A stretch of 64,000 nucleotides of DNA from Pseudazoarcus sp963975885 (GTDB lineage: Bacteria; Pseudomonadota; Gammaproteobacteria; Burkholderiales; Rhodocyclaceae). The stretch spans positions 1 through 64,000 of the forward strand of contig CAXBIS010000005.1 of NCBI GenBank assembly GCA_963975885.1. The letters are read 5' to 3'. A program made the position numbers and the translations under genes. The notes under the pieces are model-generated. The model had not been told where the DNA came from, ran no database searches, and saw only the letters and a program-made list of their open reading frames with translations. Positions 34,192 to 42,280 of the stretch are shown here, piece after piece (position 1 is the first letter of the stretch; every line of letters begins with the position of its first letter).

Positions 34192-35598
34192 CTAGCCCGT
34201 CGACTCGGGCTCACCCGGCCGCGGCACGCTCACATCCTTCCAGCCCAGGTGCGCCTGAATCGCATCCCGGAAGGCCTGGGCCGCACTCGCCTCGCCATGT
34301 ACGACAAAAGTACGCCGCGGCGCGCGCTCGAAACCGCTCAACCAGTCGAGCAGCCCCGGCTGATCTGCATGGGCGGACAGGCCGCCCACGGTGTGCACGC
34401 TGGCGTGCACCGGCACCCGCTCGCCGAACAGCGTGACCTGGCGCACGCCATCGACCAGTCGCCTGCCCAGCGTTCCACCCGCCTGGAATCCGCAGATCAC
34501 CACCGCGCACTCGCGCCGCGGCAGATTGTGCGCCAGATGGTGTTTGATGCGGCCGGCCTCGCACATACCACTGGCCGACACGATCACCAGCCCGGACTTG
34601 CGTTCGTTCAGGGCGATCGACTCTTCCACGTCCGCGACGAAACGCACGCGCACTTTGTCGGGATGGGCGGAAACCCAGTCACGCAGGCTGCGCGTAGGCT
34701 CGTCCCACAGGTCGTCATGTTCGAAGGTCACGGCCGTGGCGCGTGAGGCCATCGGCGAATCAACGACGATCTCGAGCTTGGGCAGGCGACCCCGTCGCAC
34801 GAGGTCGGCAAGCACAAAGATCACCTCCTGCGTTCGCCCGACCGCGAATGCGGGAATCACGACGTTGCCGCGACGGCGTTCGAGCGTGTCGGACAGAATC
34901 TCCACCAACTCGTCCTCGGTCTCGGCCAACGGCCGGTGGGCACGGTTGCCGTAGGTTGATTCGACCACCAGCACGTCGGCACGCGCGATACGCGCCGGGT
35001 CGCGCAGTACCGGACGACCGGGCATACCGAGATCACCGGAAAAAACCAACCTCTGCGCCCGCCCGCCCGAATCGACGTCGATCTCGACGATCGCCGAACC
35101 AAGGATGTGACCGGCTTCGCGGAAGCTAACCGTCACCCCTTGCGCAGGCGAGAACGGTTCGTCGTAACGCCGCCCGCGCAAGCGCGCGAGGCTCGCTCGT
35201 GCCTGCTCCACCGTGTATAGCGGTGCCGTATTGACCGCCCCGCCCCGTCGTGCGCGCTTGCGGCGAGTGGCCCATTCGGCCTCCTGCTCCTGGATGTGTC
35301 CGGCGTCGAGCAGCATCACCTCGAGCAGGTCGGCCGTGGCCTGCGTGCAATGCACGCGACCACGCCACCCCAGCGCGACCAGACGCGGCAGCAGGCCGGA
35401 ATGGTCCAGGTGCGCGTGCGTGAGTACGACGAAATCGATTTTCGCCAGATCGAAGTCCAGCGCCTGCAAGTTGCGCCGCTCGGCGTCGCGCCCGCCCTGG
35501 AACATGCCGCAGTCAACCAGAAAGCTGCCGCCGTCATGCTCGACACGCGCGCAAGAGCCGATGACCTCTCCGGCCGCGCCATGAAACGTGATTTCCAT
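34192..35598 (-). CDS. Beta-CASP metallo-beta-lactamase-fold RNA hydrolase
   Basis: The 468-residue protein has the metallo-beta-lactamase zinc motif HAHLDHSG near residue 60, later metal residues (SGDLGMPG), a beta-CASP insert (about 230-360) and a C-terminal RMMBL segment (GLSAHADQPGLLDWLSGF). This is the layout of the Ysh1/CPSF73-like bacterial exoribonuclease group, so an RNA-processing role is expected, though the substrate is unknown. ATG 35598 follows GGGGGAG and begins at the usual place (MEITFHGAAGEVIGSC); an upstream in-frame start is less likely. Confidence 0.9.
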   Translation of the reverse strand: MEITFHGAAGEVIGSCARVEHDGGSFLVDCGMFQGGRDAERRNLQALDFDLAKIDFVVLTHAHLDHSGLLPRLVALGWRGRVHCTQATADLLEVMLLDAGHIQEQEAEWATRRKRARRGGAVNTAPLYTVEQARASLARLRGRRYDEPFSPAQGVTVSFREAGHILGSAIVEIDVDSGGRAQRLVFSGDLGMPGRPVLRDPARIARADVLVVESTYGNRAHRPLAETEDELVEILSDTLERRRGNVVIPAFAVGRTQEVIFVLADLVRRGRLPKLEIVVDSPMASRATAVTFEHDDLWDEPTRSLRDWVSAHPDKVRVRFVADVEESIALNERKSGLVIVSASGMCEAGRIKHHLAHNLPRRECAVVICGFQAGGTLGRRLVDGVRQVTLFGERVPVHASVHTVGGLSAHADQPGLLDWLSGFERAPRRTFVVHGEASAAQAFRDAIQAHLGWKDVSVPRPGEPESTG

Positions 35599-35647
35599 AA
35601 ACTCCCCCGGTGCAGCATCCATGCGCGGGCGCGAAGACTTGGCTGGC

Positions 35648-35653
35648 TATAAT
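35648..35653 (+). promoter_or_regulatory. -10 element of the universal stress protein gene
   Basis: A consensus TATAAT lies 32 nt before the ATG. No good -35 is seen at 17-bp spacing, so an activator may be needed. Confidence 0.45.
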
Positions 35654-35685
35654 GGCGTCATCACCAACCGCATGCGGAGCACATC

Positions 35686-36129
35686 ATGTTCAAGCACATA
35701 CTGGTCCCCACGGACGGTTCCGAACTGTCGCAGGCCTCGGTCGCGAACGCCGTGCGCCTGGCCGCAACACTCGGTGCCCAAGTGACAATCTACTACGCGC
35801 AGCCGGACTTTCCGATGCCGATCTACGGCGAAGGGGCGCTCATCGACCCGACCACGCCGGAGCAGTTCGCGCAGTCGGCCGAGAATGAAGCCAAGGCCAT
35901 TCTGGTGCGCGCGAAAGCACTCGCCGACAACGCAAACGTGTCTGCCGACACCGATACCGATGTATGCGAGGTTCCGTGGGAAGGCATCATCGACGCGGCC
36001 AATCGCCACGGCTGCGATCTGATCTTCATGGCCTCACACGGACGCCGCGGCATCGCCGGCCTGTTGCTCGGCAGCGAGGCGCAGAAGGTGTTATCGCACA
36101 GCGAGATCCCGGTACTGATCCACCGTTGA
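35686..36129 (+). CDS. Universal stress protein UspA family
   Basis: The 147-residue single Usp domain begins MFKHILVPTDGSELS and has the ATP-binding loop late in the chain (MASHGRRGIAGLLLGSEAQKVLSHSEIPVLI, matching G-x2-G-x9-GS-like spacing). Such proteins respond to starvation, anaerobiosis and other stress. It lies between the beta-CASP gene and the cco locus and is probably monocistronic with its own promoter. Confidence 0.94.
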   Translation: MFKHILVPTDGSELSQASVANAVRLAATLGAQVTIYYAQPDFPMPIYGEGALIDPTTPEQFAQSAENEAKAILVRAKALADNANVSADTDTDVCEVPWEGIIDAANRHGCDLIFMASHGRRGIAGLLLGSEAQKVLSHSEIPVLIHR

Positions 36130-36151
36130 GGCATGCCGGATCCGGCACGCC

Positions 36152-36415
36152 TCATCCGTGCGCGTGCCGGTGAGCGGCCGGGGGCGGATGCGGACGGGGA
36201 GGACGCCCGACCAGATAGACGGTCAGCAGACTCGAGGCGGCACACACCGCCCAGAAGGCGAAGAAGCCGATCGAATAGGTGGCGATCGACGAGAACGCGA
36301 CGGTCTCGCCGAACAGGTACAACTCACGCGGACTAACCAACGTGAAGAACAAGGTCTCGGCCACGCCGGCCACGAGAAACGACGGCCACACCACCAGGAT
36401 CCATTTCATCCGCAA
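36152..36415 (-). CDS. Small membrane protein after the cco locus, 87 aa
   Basis: Two or three hydrophobic segments (WILVVWPSFLVAGVAETLFF and YSIGFFAFWAVCAASSLLTVY) are followed by a Pro/His-rich tail PRPHPPPAAHRHAHG that could bind metal. It is the last minus-strand gene after ccoH with a 105-bp gap. I recognise it only as a conserved small membrane protein found beside cco genes; the function is unknown. Confidence 0.7.
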   Translation of the reverse strand: MRMKWILVVWPSFLVAGVAETLFFTLVSPRELYLFGETVAFSSIATYSIGFFAFWAVCAASSLLTVYLVGRPPRPHPPPAAHRHAHG

Positions 36416-36520
36416 TTCCCCTTCGAGTTCGGATGTTCCTGTCCGCGCCGCCTCGTCTGTCGCGAGCGTGCGCGTACCCTGCCACTTCCATGACGAGTAT
36501 GTGCCCGAGCCGCGAAAGAA

Positions 36521-37033
36521 TCAAACTTCGTAGGGGAGGATGCGCACCGTGGCGCCGTCGGGAATCTGTACATCACCATGCAGGCGCCAGGCACGTGCAT
36601 CGTCCTCGATCTGGACCTGCCAGCGCCCGGCCGTCAGCGGCGCCAGCGGGCCCGCGTACTCGCCGCCATGGCCCGCTTCCAGACGCAGCACCTGATCGAA
36701 GCCGGCGCGCGTCGGGTGGACCACGCTGACGACGATGACGCGCGGCAGTTCGACCCCGTCGTCGGCCGACAGACGCAAGCGGATCTCGCCCGCGCGCAGA
36801 CGCACATCCGCGACCAGGCCGAGTTCGGCGGCCTGCGCCGAACGGGCCATGGTCTGGTCAATCGCCCGACCCTGACGGTAGTAGTCGTCGACCACCAGAC
36901 CGTCGTTGGTGGTAATCGCCAGATACAGCAACACGAAACCGAGCACCATTGCGGTGACCGGAGCGACCATCAGGATCCACGGCCAGCGCTGGCGGTACCA
37001 GGGCGCGGAGCGTGTGTCGGCTGCGGTATTCAT
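36521..37033 (-). CDS. ccoH: FixH/CcoH family cbb3 assembly protein
   Basis: The 170-residue protein has one N-terminal membrane anchor (WPWILMVAPVTAMVLGFVLLYLA) and a periplasmic beta-rich FixH domain containing DDYYRQGRAIDQTMARS. CcoH is a late assembly factor that stays with the cbb3 oxidase. Translation could begin at 37051 in an ATGA overlap with ccoG, but ATG 37033 has AAGGAAG at 5 nt and is preferred. Confidence 0.9.
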   Translation of the reverse strand: MNTAADTRSAPWYRQRWPWILMVAPVTAMVLGFVLLYLAITTNDGLVVDDYYRQGRAIDQTMARSAQAAELGLVADVRLRAGEIRLRLSADDGVELPRVIVVSVVHPTRAGFDQVLRLEAGHGGEYAGPLAPLTAGRWQVQIEDDARAWRLHGDVQIPDGATVRILPYEV

Positions 37034-37047
37034 CTTTTCTTCCTTGT

Positions 37048-38478
37048 TCATCGCGGCAGGATGAAGGTGCTCTTCTCGCGCACCGTCTCGTTCTCGGCTT
37101 CGATCTCGAACTCAATGTCGTAGATCCCCGGGTCGGTCACGTCGAAGGGCACCCGCACGTTGACCAATACCGATTCCAGGCCGGCTGCGGGCAGCAATGC
37201 AATTGTCGGTCCGGCGATGGTCATCGAGTCGAGCCCCGACACGCCGATGTGCACCTCGCGCGGCATCTCGGACATGTTCATCACCTGCAGACGGTAAACG
37301 TTCTCGATCAGCCCGCCGGGCACCTCGCGGGCGAGCGTGGCGCGATCACGGATGACGTCCACACGCACGTCCGGGCGCAGCATCAGCGCGGCCAGCGTCG
37401 CGGCACAGATCGCCGTCAGCAAGGCCGCATAGATGAGAATGCGCGGGCGCAGCACGTGTGCAAGGATGTCGCGCCTGCTCCAGTGCTGACGCACGGCATT
37501 CTCGGTCGAGTAGCGGATCAGGCCGCGCTCGTAGCCCATGCGGTCCATGACGTCGTTGCAGCCGTCGATGCAGGCGCCACAGCCGATGCACTCGTATTGC
37601 AGGCCATCGCGGATGTCGATGCCGGTCGGACAGACCTGCACGCAGACCGTGCAATCGACGCAATCACCCTTGCCTACCGACGCGGGATCGACGCCCTTCT
37701 TGCGCGAACCGCGCGGCTCGCCGCGTTCCAGGTCGTAGGTCACGACCAGCGTGTCGGGGTCGAACATCACGCCCTGGAAGCGCGCGTACGGGCACATGTA
37801 CAGGCACACCTGCTCGCGCATCACGCCAGCGAAGACGTAGGTGAAGATCGCGTAGAACAGCGTCCAGAACAGCACCCAGCCGCCCACGTCGAAGGCCGCA
37901 AAGGACTCGATGAGACCGTCGAGCGGCGTAAAGTAGGCGACGAAGGTAAAGCCCGTCCACAACGCCACCGCAGCCCACACCAGATACTTGGCACCGCGGC
38001 GCAGCGCCTTGGCGGCGCTCATCGGCGCCGCGTCGAGCTTGCGCCGCGCGACATGATCGCCCTCGATCTTCTCCTCGATCCACATGAAGATCTCGGTATA
38101 GACCGTCTGGGGACAGGTATAGCCACACCACAGGCGACCGGCGATCGCGGTGAAGAAGAACAGGCCGAAGGCCGAGATGATGAGCAGCACGGCCAGGTAG
38201 AACACGTCCTGCGGCCAGAACACCCAGCCCCAGATGTAGAACTTGCGCTCGGCCAGATGGAAGAGCACGGCCTGTCGCTCGTTCCATTCGAGCCACGGCA
38301 GACCGTAGTACAGGATCTGCGTGAACCACACGAAGAACCATCGCCAGTTGGTGAAGTTGCCCTTCGCCGAACGGACGTGGAGTTTCTTGCGCGAGGCGTA
38401 GAGCGAATCGGTCTGTATGGGTTGCTCGCTCACGCTGCCTTTGTGGTCGGCCATGCTGCTTCCGTGTAATTGCGACAA
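37048..38478 (-). CDS. ccoG: Cytochrome c oxidase accessory protein CcoG
   Basis: The 476-residue membrane protein has about five membrane helices, the conserved YTCPQTVYTEIFMWIE segment, two 4Fe-4S motifs (CVDCTVCVQVCPTGIDIR and CIGCGACIDGCN) and a C-terminal FixG Ig-like periplasmic domain. CcoG is thought to reduce Cu(II) for insertion into cbb3 oxidase. It lies downstream of ccoP, separated by a GC-rich hairpin, and overlaps the possible upstream ccoH start. Confidence 0.95.
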   Translation of the reverse strand: MSQLHGSSMADHKGSVSEQPIQTDSLYASRKKLHVRSAKGNFTNWRWFFVWFTQILYYGLPWLEWNERQAVLFHLAERKFYIWGWVFWPQDVFYLAVLLIISAFGLFFFTAIAGRLWCGYTCPQTVYTEIFMWIEEKIEGDHVARRKLDAAPMSAAKALRRGAKYLVWAAVALWTGFTFVAYFTPLDGLIESFAAFDVGGWVLFWTLFYAIFTYVFAGVMREQVCLYMCPYARFQGVMFDPDTLVVTYDLERGEPRGSRKKGVDPASVGKGDCVDCTVCVQVCPTGIDIRDGLQYECIGCGACIDGCNDVMDRMGYERGLIRYSTENAVRQHWSRRDILAHVLRPRILIYAALLTAICAATLAALMLRPDVRVDVIRDRATLAREVPGGLIENVYRLQVMNMSEMPREVHIGVSGLDSMTIAGPTIALLPAAGLESVLVNVRVPFDVTDPGIYDIEFEIEAENETVREKSTFILPR

Positions 38479-38479
38479 T

Positions 38480-38510
38480 ACCCGCCCGGACGCAGTCCGG
38501 ACGGGCGGGT
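38480..38510 (-). terminator. Attenuator-like hairpin between ccoP and ccoG
   Basis: ACCCGCCC (38480-38487) pairs with GGGCGGGT (38503-38510), with an inner GGAC/GTCC stem. The minus-strand tail lacks a T run, so it may stabilise the ccoNOQP message or reduce read-through into ccoGH rather than stop it. Confidence 0.5.
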
Positions 38511-38530
38511 CGATGAAGTGCTGCGTCGTC

Positions 38531-39436
38531 TTACTGCGCGGGCTTGTTCGACAGGCTCCACACGTAGGCGCTCAACACATGCACCTTGTCCTCGCCGAGA
38601 AACTCGCCGAAGGCGGGCATGCGGTTCTGACGTCCCTGGGTGATGGTTTCGACAATCGTCGCCTCGCTCGAACCCCACAGCCAGGTGTTGTCGGTCAGGT
38701 TGGGCGCGCCCATCGCGGGGTTGCCCTGCGCCTCGGCGCCGTGACAGACCGTGCAGTTGGCCTGGAACAGATCGACGCCGCGCTGCGCACGCAGCGAATC
38801 GTGGGCCAGGCCGTTGAGCGAACGCACATAGTGCGCGACGTTGCGCACGCCCTCGGGACCGAGTGCAGCGCCCAGCGGCGGCATCACGCCCACGCGTCCG
38901 TTGGTGATGGTGGTCTTGATCGCTTCGGGCGAGCCGCCATACAGCCACACGTCATCGCTCAGGCGCGGGAAACCGCGCGAACCGCCCGCGTCGGAACCGT
39001 GGCACTGCACGCAGTAGGTCTGGAACAGGCGCGAGCCCATCGCGATCGCGTCGGGATCGGCAGCCACCGCCGGCACCTCCTGCTCACGGTACTCGGCGAA
39101 GATCGGTCCGAAGCGCTCATCAGCCTGAGTAACCTCGGTTTGATACTGCCCCACCGAACTCCAGCCGAGCACGCCGCGGAAGTTGCCAAAGCCCGGATAC
39201 AGCGCCAGATACACGACGGTAAAGATCAGCGTTGCCCAGAACAGATAGAGCCACCAGCGCGGCAGCGGGTTGTTGTACTCGGCGATGTCCTCGTCCCACA
39301 CGTGGCCGTGCAGGTCGACCGGACCGGGTTCGGGCTTCTTGTTGTTCGACATCAGGACGAACAGACAGAACAACAGGCTCAGGACCACGAGCACCATGAC
39401 CCAGACGTTCCAGAAGCCGCTCACGAAGTCAGCCAT
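38531..39436 (-). CDS. ccoP: cbb3-type cytochrome c oxidase subunit III (CcoP)
   Basis: The 301-residue subunit has an N-terminal membrane segment (FWNVWVMVLVVLSLLFCLFVLM), a second helix near residue 65, and two cytochrome c domains with haem motifs CVQCH and CTVCH, each followed by downstream Met ligands. It receives electrons from soluble cytochromes. ATG 39436 has AAGGAA upstream and gives the usual N-terminus; the longer frame is not needed. It overlaps ccoQ by 8 bp. Confidence 0.96.
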   Translation of the reverse strand: MADFVSGFWNVWVMVLVVLSLLFCLFVLMSNNKKPEPGPVDLHGHVWDEDIAEYNNPLPRWWLYLFWATLIFTVVYLALYPGFGNFRGVLGWSSVGQYQTEVTQADERFGPIFAEYREQEVPAVAADPDAIAMGSRLFQTYCVQCHGSDAGGSRGFPRLSDDVWLYGGSPEAIKTTITNGRVGVMPPLGAALGPEGVRNVAHYVRSLNGLAHDSLRAQRGVDLFQANCTVCHGAEAQGNPAMGAPNLTDNTWLWGSSEATIVETITQGRQNRMPAFGEFLGEDKVHVLSAYVWSLSNKPAQ

Positions 39437-39626
39437 TTTTATTTCCTTGCTTGGTGTGTTCGTCGCGGCGAGCGGCGGACACGTCCTCATCATCTTCGGT
39501 GAAGGGGAGCATCGCGGCCTCATCAAAGCGCTTGCGGGCGTGCCGGCTGTAGGCCCAGACGCAGATGCCCACAAAACACAGGAAACCCACGACCGTGACC
39601 ACGATTCTCAGGACGTTGATGTCCAC
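39429..39626 (-). CDS. ccoQ: cbb3-type oxidase subunit CcoQ
   Basis: The 65-residue protein has one membrane helix (VLRIVVTVVGFLCFVGICVWAY), then a basic-acidic cytoplasmic tail, as in CcoQ/FixQ. It stabilises the oxidase complex. It lies between ccoO and ccoP in the standard order, 16 bp after ccoO. Confidence 0.93.
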   Translation of the reverse strand: MDINVLRIVVTVVGFLCFVGICVWAYSRHARKRFDEAAMLPFTEDDEDVSAARRDEHTKQGNKNG

Positions 39627-39642
39627 GAAGCTCCTCCTGCGA

Positions 39643-40275
39643 TTACTTGAAGTTCGACAGCGCGGTGCCCAGACCCTGCAGGTAGGCGATCACCGCATCC
39701 ATCTCGGTCTTGCCTTCCAGCGCCTGCTTGGCATTGGCGATCTCGTCGTCGCTGTAGGGGTGGCCCAAGGTGCGCAACGCCGACATCTTCTTGTCGATGC
39801 TGCTGGCATCGACCGGGCGCTCCAGCCACGGAAATGCCGGCATGTTCGACTCCGGCACCACCGCACGCGGATCGGTCAGGTGCACGCGGTGCCACTCATC
39901 CGAGTAACGCCCCCCGACACGCGCCAGGTCGGGGCCGGTGCGCTTGGAGCCCCACAGGAACGGACGGTCGTAGATGAACTCGCCGGCGACCGAGTAATGC
40001 CCGTAACGCTCGGTCTCGGCGCGGAACGGACGAATCATCTGCGAATGGCAATTGCTGCAACCCTCGCGGATGTAGATGTCGCGGCCAGCCAGACGCAGCG
40101 CGTCGTAGGGCTGGATGTCGAGCGGGTTGCCCTCGCGGTCGATCGGCTTGGTCGTCGAATGCTGGAAGAACAGCGGAACGATCTCCACCAGGCCGCCGAC
40201 GCTCACCGTGAGGAGCGTCAGCACGATCATCAGGCCGACACTGCGTTCGATAAGGTCATGCTTGAATTTGCGCAT
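39643..40275 (-). CDS. ccoO: cbb3-type cytochrome c oxidase subunit II (CcoO)
   Basis: The 210-residue monohaem cytochrome c subunit has one N-terminal membrane anchor (VGLMIVLTLLTVSVGGLVEIV) and the haem c motif CSNCHSQMIRPF. A C-terminal Met in the segment after MDAVIAYLQ-type helix completes the fold. It passes electrons from CcoP to the haem b/CuB centre of CcoN. It follows ccoN by 16 bp. Confidence 0.95.
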   Translation of the reverse strand: MRKFKHDLIERSVGLMIVLTLLTVSVGGLVEIVPLFFQHSTTKPIDREGNPLDIQPYDALRLAGRDIYIREGCSNCHSQMIRPFRAETERYGHYSVAGEFIYDRPFLWGSKRTGPDLARVGGRYSDEWHRVHLTDPRAVVPESNMPAFPWLERPVDASSIDKKMSALRTLGHPYSDDEIANAKQALEGKTEMDAVIAYLQGLGTALSNFK

Positions 40276-40291
40276 CTTTCTCTCCGACTCC

Positions 40292-41725
40292 TCAGGCGTG
40301 CGCGGCTTGCGGTGCGAGCACCGGCGCGTCGTAGCTCTTCTCGCCCGAGATCGTCTTGATCACGTTGTAGAGCATCAGGAACATGCCCGACAGGAACAGC
40401 ATCCCGCCGATCAGACGGATGTTCCAGAACGGGTAACTGGCCTTGACGCTCTCGATGAACGAATAGGTCAGCGTGCCGTCTGCGTTGACCGCGCGCCACA
40501 TCAGGCCCTGCATCACGCCGGCGATCCACATCGAGGCGATGTAGAGCACGATGCCGATGGTCGCGATCCAGAAGTGCGCCGTGATCAGCGGCACCGAGTA
40601 CATCTCGGTCTTGCCGTACATGCGCGGGATCAGGTAATAGACCGAGCCGATCGAGATCATCGCCACCCAGCCGAGCGCACCCGAGTGCACGTGGCCGATG
40701 GTCCAGTCGGTGTAGTGCGACAGCGCGTTGACCGTCTTGATGGCCATCATCGGACCTTCGAAGGTCGACATGCCGTAGAACGACAGCGACACGATCAGGA
40801 ACTTCAGGATCGGGTCGGTACGCAGTTTGTGCCAGGCACCCGAGAGCGTCATGATGCCGTTGATCATGCCGCCCCAGCTGGGTGCGAGCAGGATCAGCGA
40901 GAACACCATGCCCAGCGACTGGGTCCAGTCGGGCAGCGCGGTGTAATGCAGGTGGTGCGGGCCGGCCCACATGTAGGTGAAGATCAGCGCCCAGAAATGC
41001 ACCACCGACAGGCGGTAGGAATACACCGGCCGGCCGGCCTGCTTCGGCACGAAGTAGTACATCATCCCGAGGAAGCCGGCGGTCAGGAAGAAGCCCACCG
41101 CGTTATGGCCGTACCACCACTGAATCATCGCGTCCTGCGCGCCCGCGTAGGCCGAGTAGGACTTCCAGAAGGTGACCGGAATCGCCGCACTGTTGACGAT
41201 GTGCAACAGCGCAACCGTCAGGATGAAGGCGCCGAAGAACCAGTTCGCGACATAGATGTGCGAGACGCGGCGCTTGGCGATGGTGCCGAAGAACACGATC
41301 GCGTAGGAGACCCACACCACGGCGATCAGGATGTCGATGGGCCACTCCAGTTCGGCGTATTCCTTGCTCGAGGTGTAGCCCAGCGGCAGCGTGATCGCGG
41401 CCAGCACGATCACCGCCTGCCAGCCCCAGAACGTGAACGCGGCCAGCTTCGGCGCGAACAGCGGCGCATGGCAGGTACGCTGCACAACGTAATAGGAAGT
41501 CGCGAACAGCGCACAGCCGCCGAATGCGAAGATCACCGCATTGGTGTGCAGGGGGCGCAGCCGTCCGAAATGGAACCATTCGCCTAGTTCACTCAGATTC
41601 AGCGCCGGCCATGCGAGTTGGGCGGCGATGATGACTCCGACCAGCATGCCGACGATGCCCCAGACCACGGTCATCAGGGCGAACTGGCGAACGACTTTGT
41701 AGTGATAAGTCGCCTGCGATTGCAC
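40292..41725 (-). CDS. ccoN: cbb3-type cytochrome c oxidase subunit I (CcoN)
   Basis: The catalytic 12-helix subunit reduces O2 to water at a high-affinity haem b3-CuB centre. Metal-ligand histidines are visible in WWYGHNAVGFFLT and MWAGPHHLHYTALPDW, and haem histidines in later helices (HYTDWTIGHVHSGALGW). The start is GTG 41725 (477 residues): AGAGGA lies 8 nt upstream and the product begins VQSQATYHYKVVRQF as homologues do. The longer upstream frame crosses the promoter and is not coding. An FNR-dependent promoter lies 73-114 bp upstream. Confidence 0.96.
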   Translation of the reverse strand: MQSQATYHYKVVRQFALMTVVWGIVGMLVGVIIAAQLAWPALNLSELGEWFHFGRLRPLHTNAVIFAFGGCALFATSYYVVQRTCHAPLFAPKLAAFTFWGWQAVIVLAAITLPLGYTSSKEYAELEWPIDILIAVVWVSYAIVFFGTIAKRRVSHIYVANWFFGAFILTVALLHIVNSAAIPVTFWKSYSAYAGAQDAMIQWWYGHNAVGFFLTAGFLGMMYYFVPKQAGRPVYSYRLSVVHFWALIFTYMWAGPHHLHYTALPDWTQSLGMVFSLILLAPSWGGMINGIMTLSGAWHKLRTDPILKFLIVSLSFYGMSTFEGPMMAIKTVNALSHYTDWTIGHVHSGALGWVAMISIGSVYYLIPRMYGKTEMYSVPLITAHFWIATIGIVLYIASMWIAGVMQGLMWRAVNADGTLTYSFIESVKASYPFWNIRLIGGMLFLSGMFLMLYNVIKTISGEKSYDAPVLAPQAAHA

Positions 41726-41797
41726 TTGGGTTACTCCTCTATGTTTTCGAAACGGTATCCGACGACCGCAGTTGTCAGCCCCCGACGGCCGGGCGCG

Positions 41798-41839
41798 AGA
41801 ATATCCTCGCGGGCGGTCCGTCGCACTGACCCCGGTCAA
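41798..41839 (-). promoter_or_regulatory. FNR-dependent promoter of ccoNOQP
   Basis: On the minus strand TTGACCGGGGTCAG (41839-41826) resembles an FNR site, and TATTCT (41803-41798) lies with its centre 32 bp downstream of the box centre. That is exactly the class II activation geometry (-41.5 to -9.5). The predicted start is near 41791, downstream of the terminator at 41910-41938. Confidence 0.6.
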
Positions 41840-41909
41840 ACGGACGCAATATTACTTTTTTCGTAGGCGGAAGTCTTGCCGAAATGCGCCGAAAAGCATT
41901 TGCACGAAC

Positions 41910-41938
41910 AAAAAAACGGGGTGCGGATGCCGCACCCC
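41910..41938 (-). terminator. Strong intrinsic terminator between ccoS and ccoN
   Basis: On the minus strand a perfect 9-bp stem, GGGGTGCGG/CCGCACCCC with loop CAT (41938-41918), is followed by G and seven T (41916-41910). It would stop transcripts from ccoI-ccoS and from the FNR promoter at 42007-42048. Confidence 0.92.
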
Positions 41939-42000
41939 CAACCCCAACAGAGAGACTTGCAATCAATGACCCACCCGCGGAGACGACCGCGCGGGGCCAT
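41910..42000 (-). ncRNA. Candidate FNR-regulated small RNA, about 90 nt
   Basis: A class II FNR promoter predicts a start near 42000 on the minus strand and the strong terminator ends at 41910. Between them no ORF is visible. The RNA would have a 5' stem CCCGCG/CGCGGG (41995-41990 with 41979-41974), a single-stranded middle with CAAGTCTCTCTGTTGGGG, and a 3' terminator stem with a U7 tail, the shape of Hfq-dependent regulatory RNAs. Compare the FNR-induced FnrS of enterobacteria and AniS of Neisseria; no sequence relation is claimed. Confidence 0.5.
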
Positions 42001-42006
42001 GGAACA

Positions 42007-42048
42007 AGTATGTCACCGGGCCGGGGACGCTGTTTTGATCTGGATCAA
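42007..42048 (-). promoter_or_regulatory. Upstream FNR box and -10 (candidate sRNA promoter)
   Basis: TTGATCTGGATCAA (42035-42048) is a perfect consensus FNR site, overlapping the ccoS stop codon. On the minus strand CATACT (42012-42007) has its centre 32 bp downstream of the box centre, exact class II spacing. Transcripts would start near 42000 and meet the terminator 60-90 nt later. Confidence 0.65.
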
Positions 42049-42269
42049 GTCGATGGATCGTCCTCATCCCGCCGGGCCTGTTCGCGCCGGGCGCGGGCCT
42101 CGAGTTCTTCGCGCTCGCGGGGTGGATCGGGGTCGTCGACGATGATGCGGAAGGCGGGACCTTCCAGATCGTCGAACTGGCCACCCCGTAAAGTACGGAA
42201 AAATATCACGCCGATCACGAAGACCAGCACGACCGACAGCGGGATCAGGATGTACAGCCCGAATTCCAT
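42045..42269 (-). CDS. ccoS: cbb3 oxidase maturation protein CcoS
   Basis: The 74-residue protein begins MEFGLYILIPLSVVLVFVIGVIFF, one membrane helix, then GGQFDDLEGPAFRIIVDD, the CcoS hallmark. CcoS is needed to make active cbb3 oxidase with its haem b and Cu. The longer upstream frame is antisense-like and is ignored. It starts 11 bp after ccoI ends, and its stop lies in the FNR box. Confidence 0.93.
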   Translation of the reverse strand: MEFGLYILIPLSVVLVFVIGVIFFRTLRGGQFDDLEGPAFRIIVDDPDPPREREELEARARREQARRDEDDPST

Positions 42270-42280
42270 GTGCGTGCTCC

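Noticed and set aside
40292..41839. Longer ccoN starting at 41839
   Set aside because: The extension crosses the FNR promoter; GTG 41725 has a good ribosome site and matches homologues.
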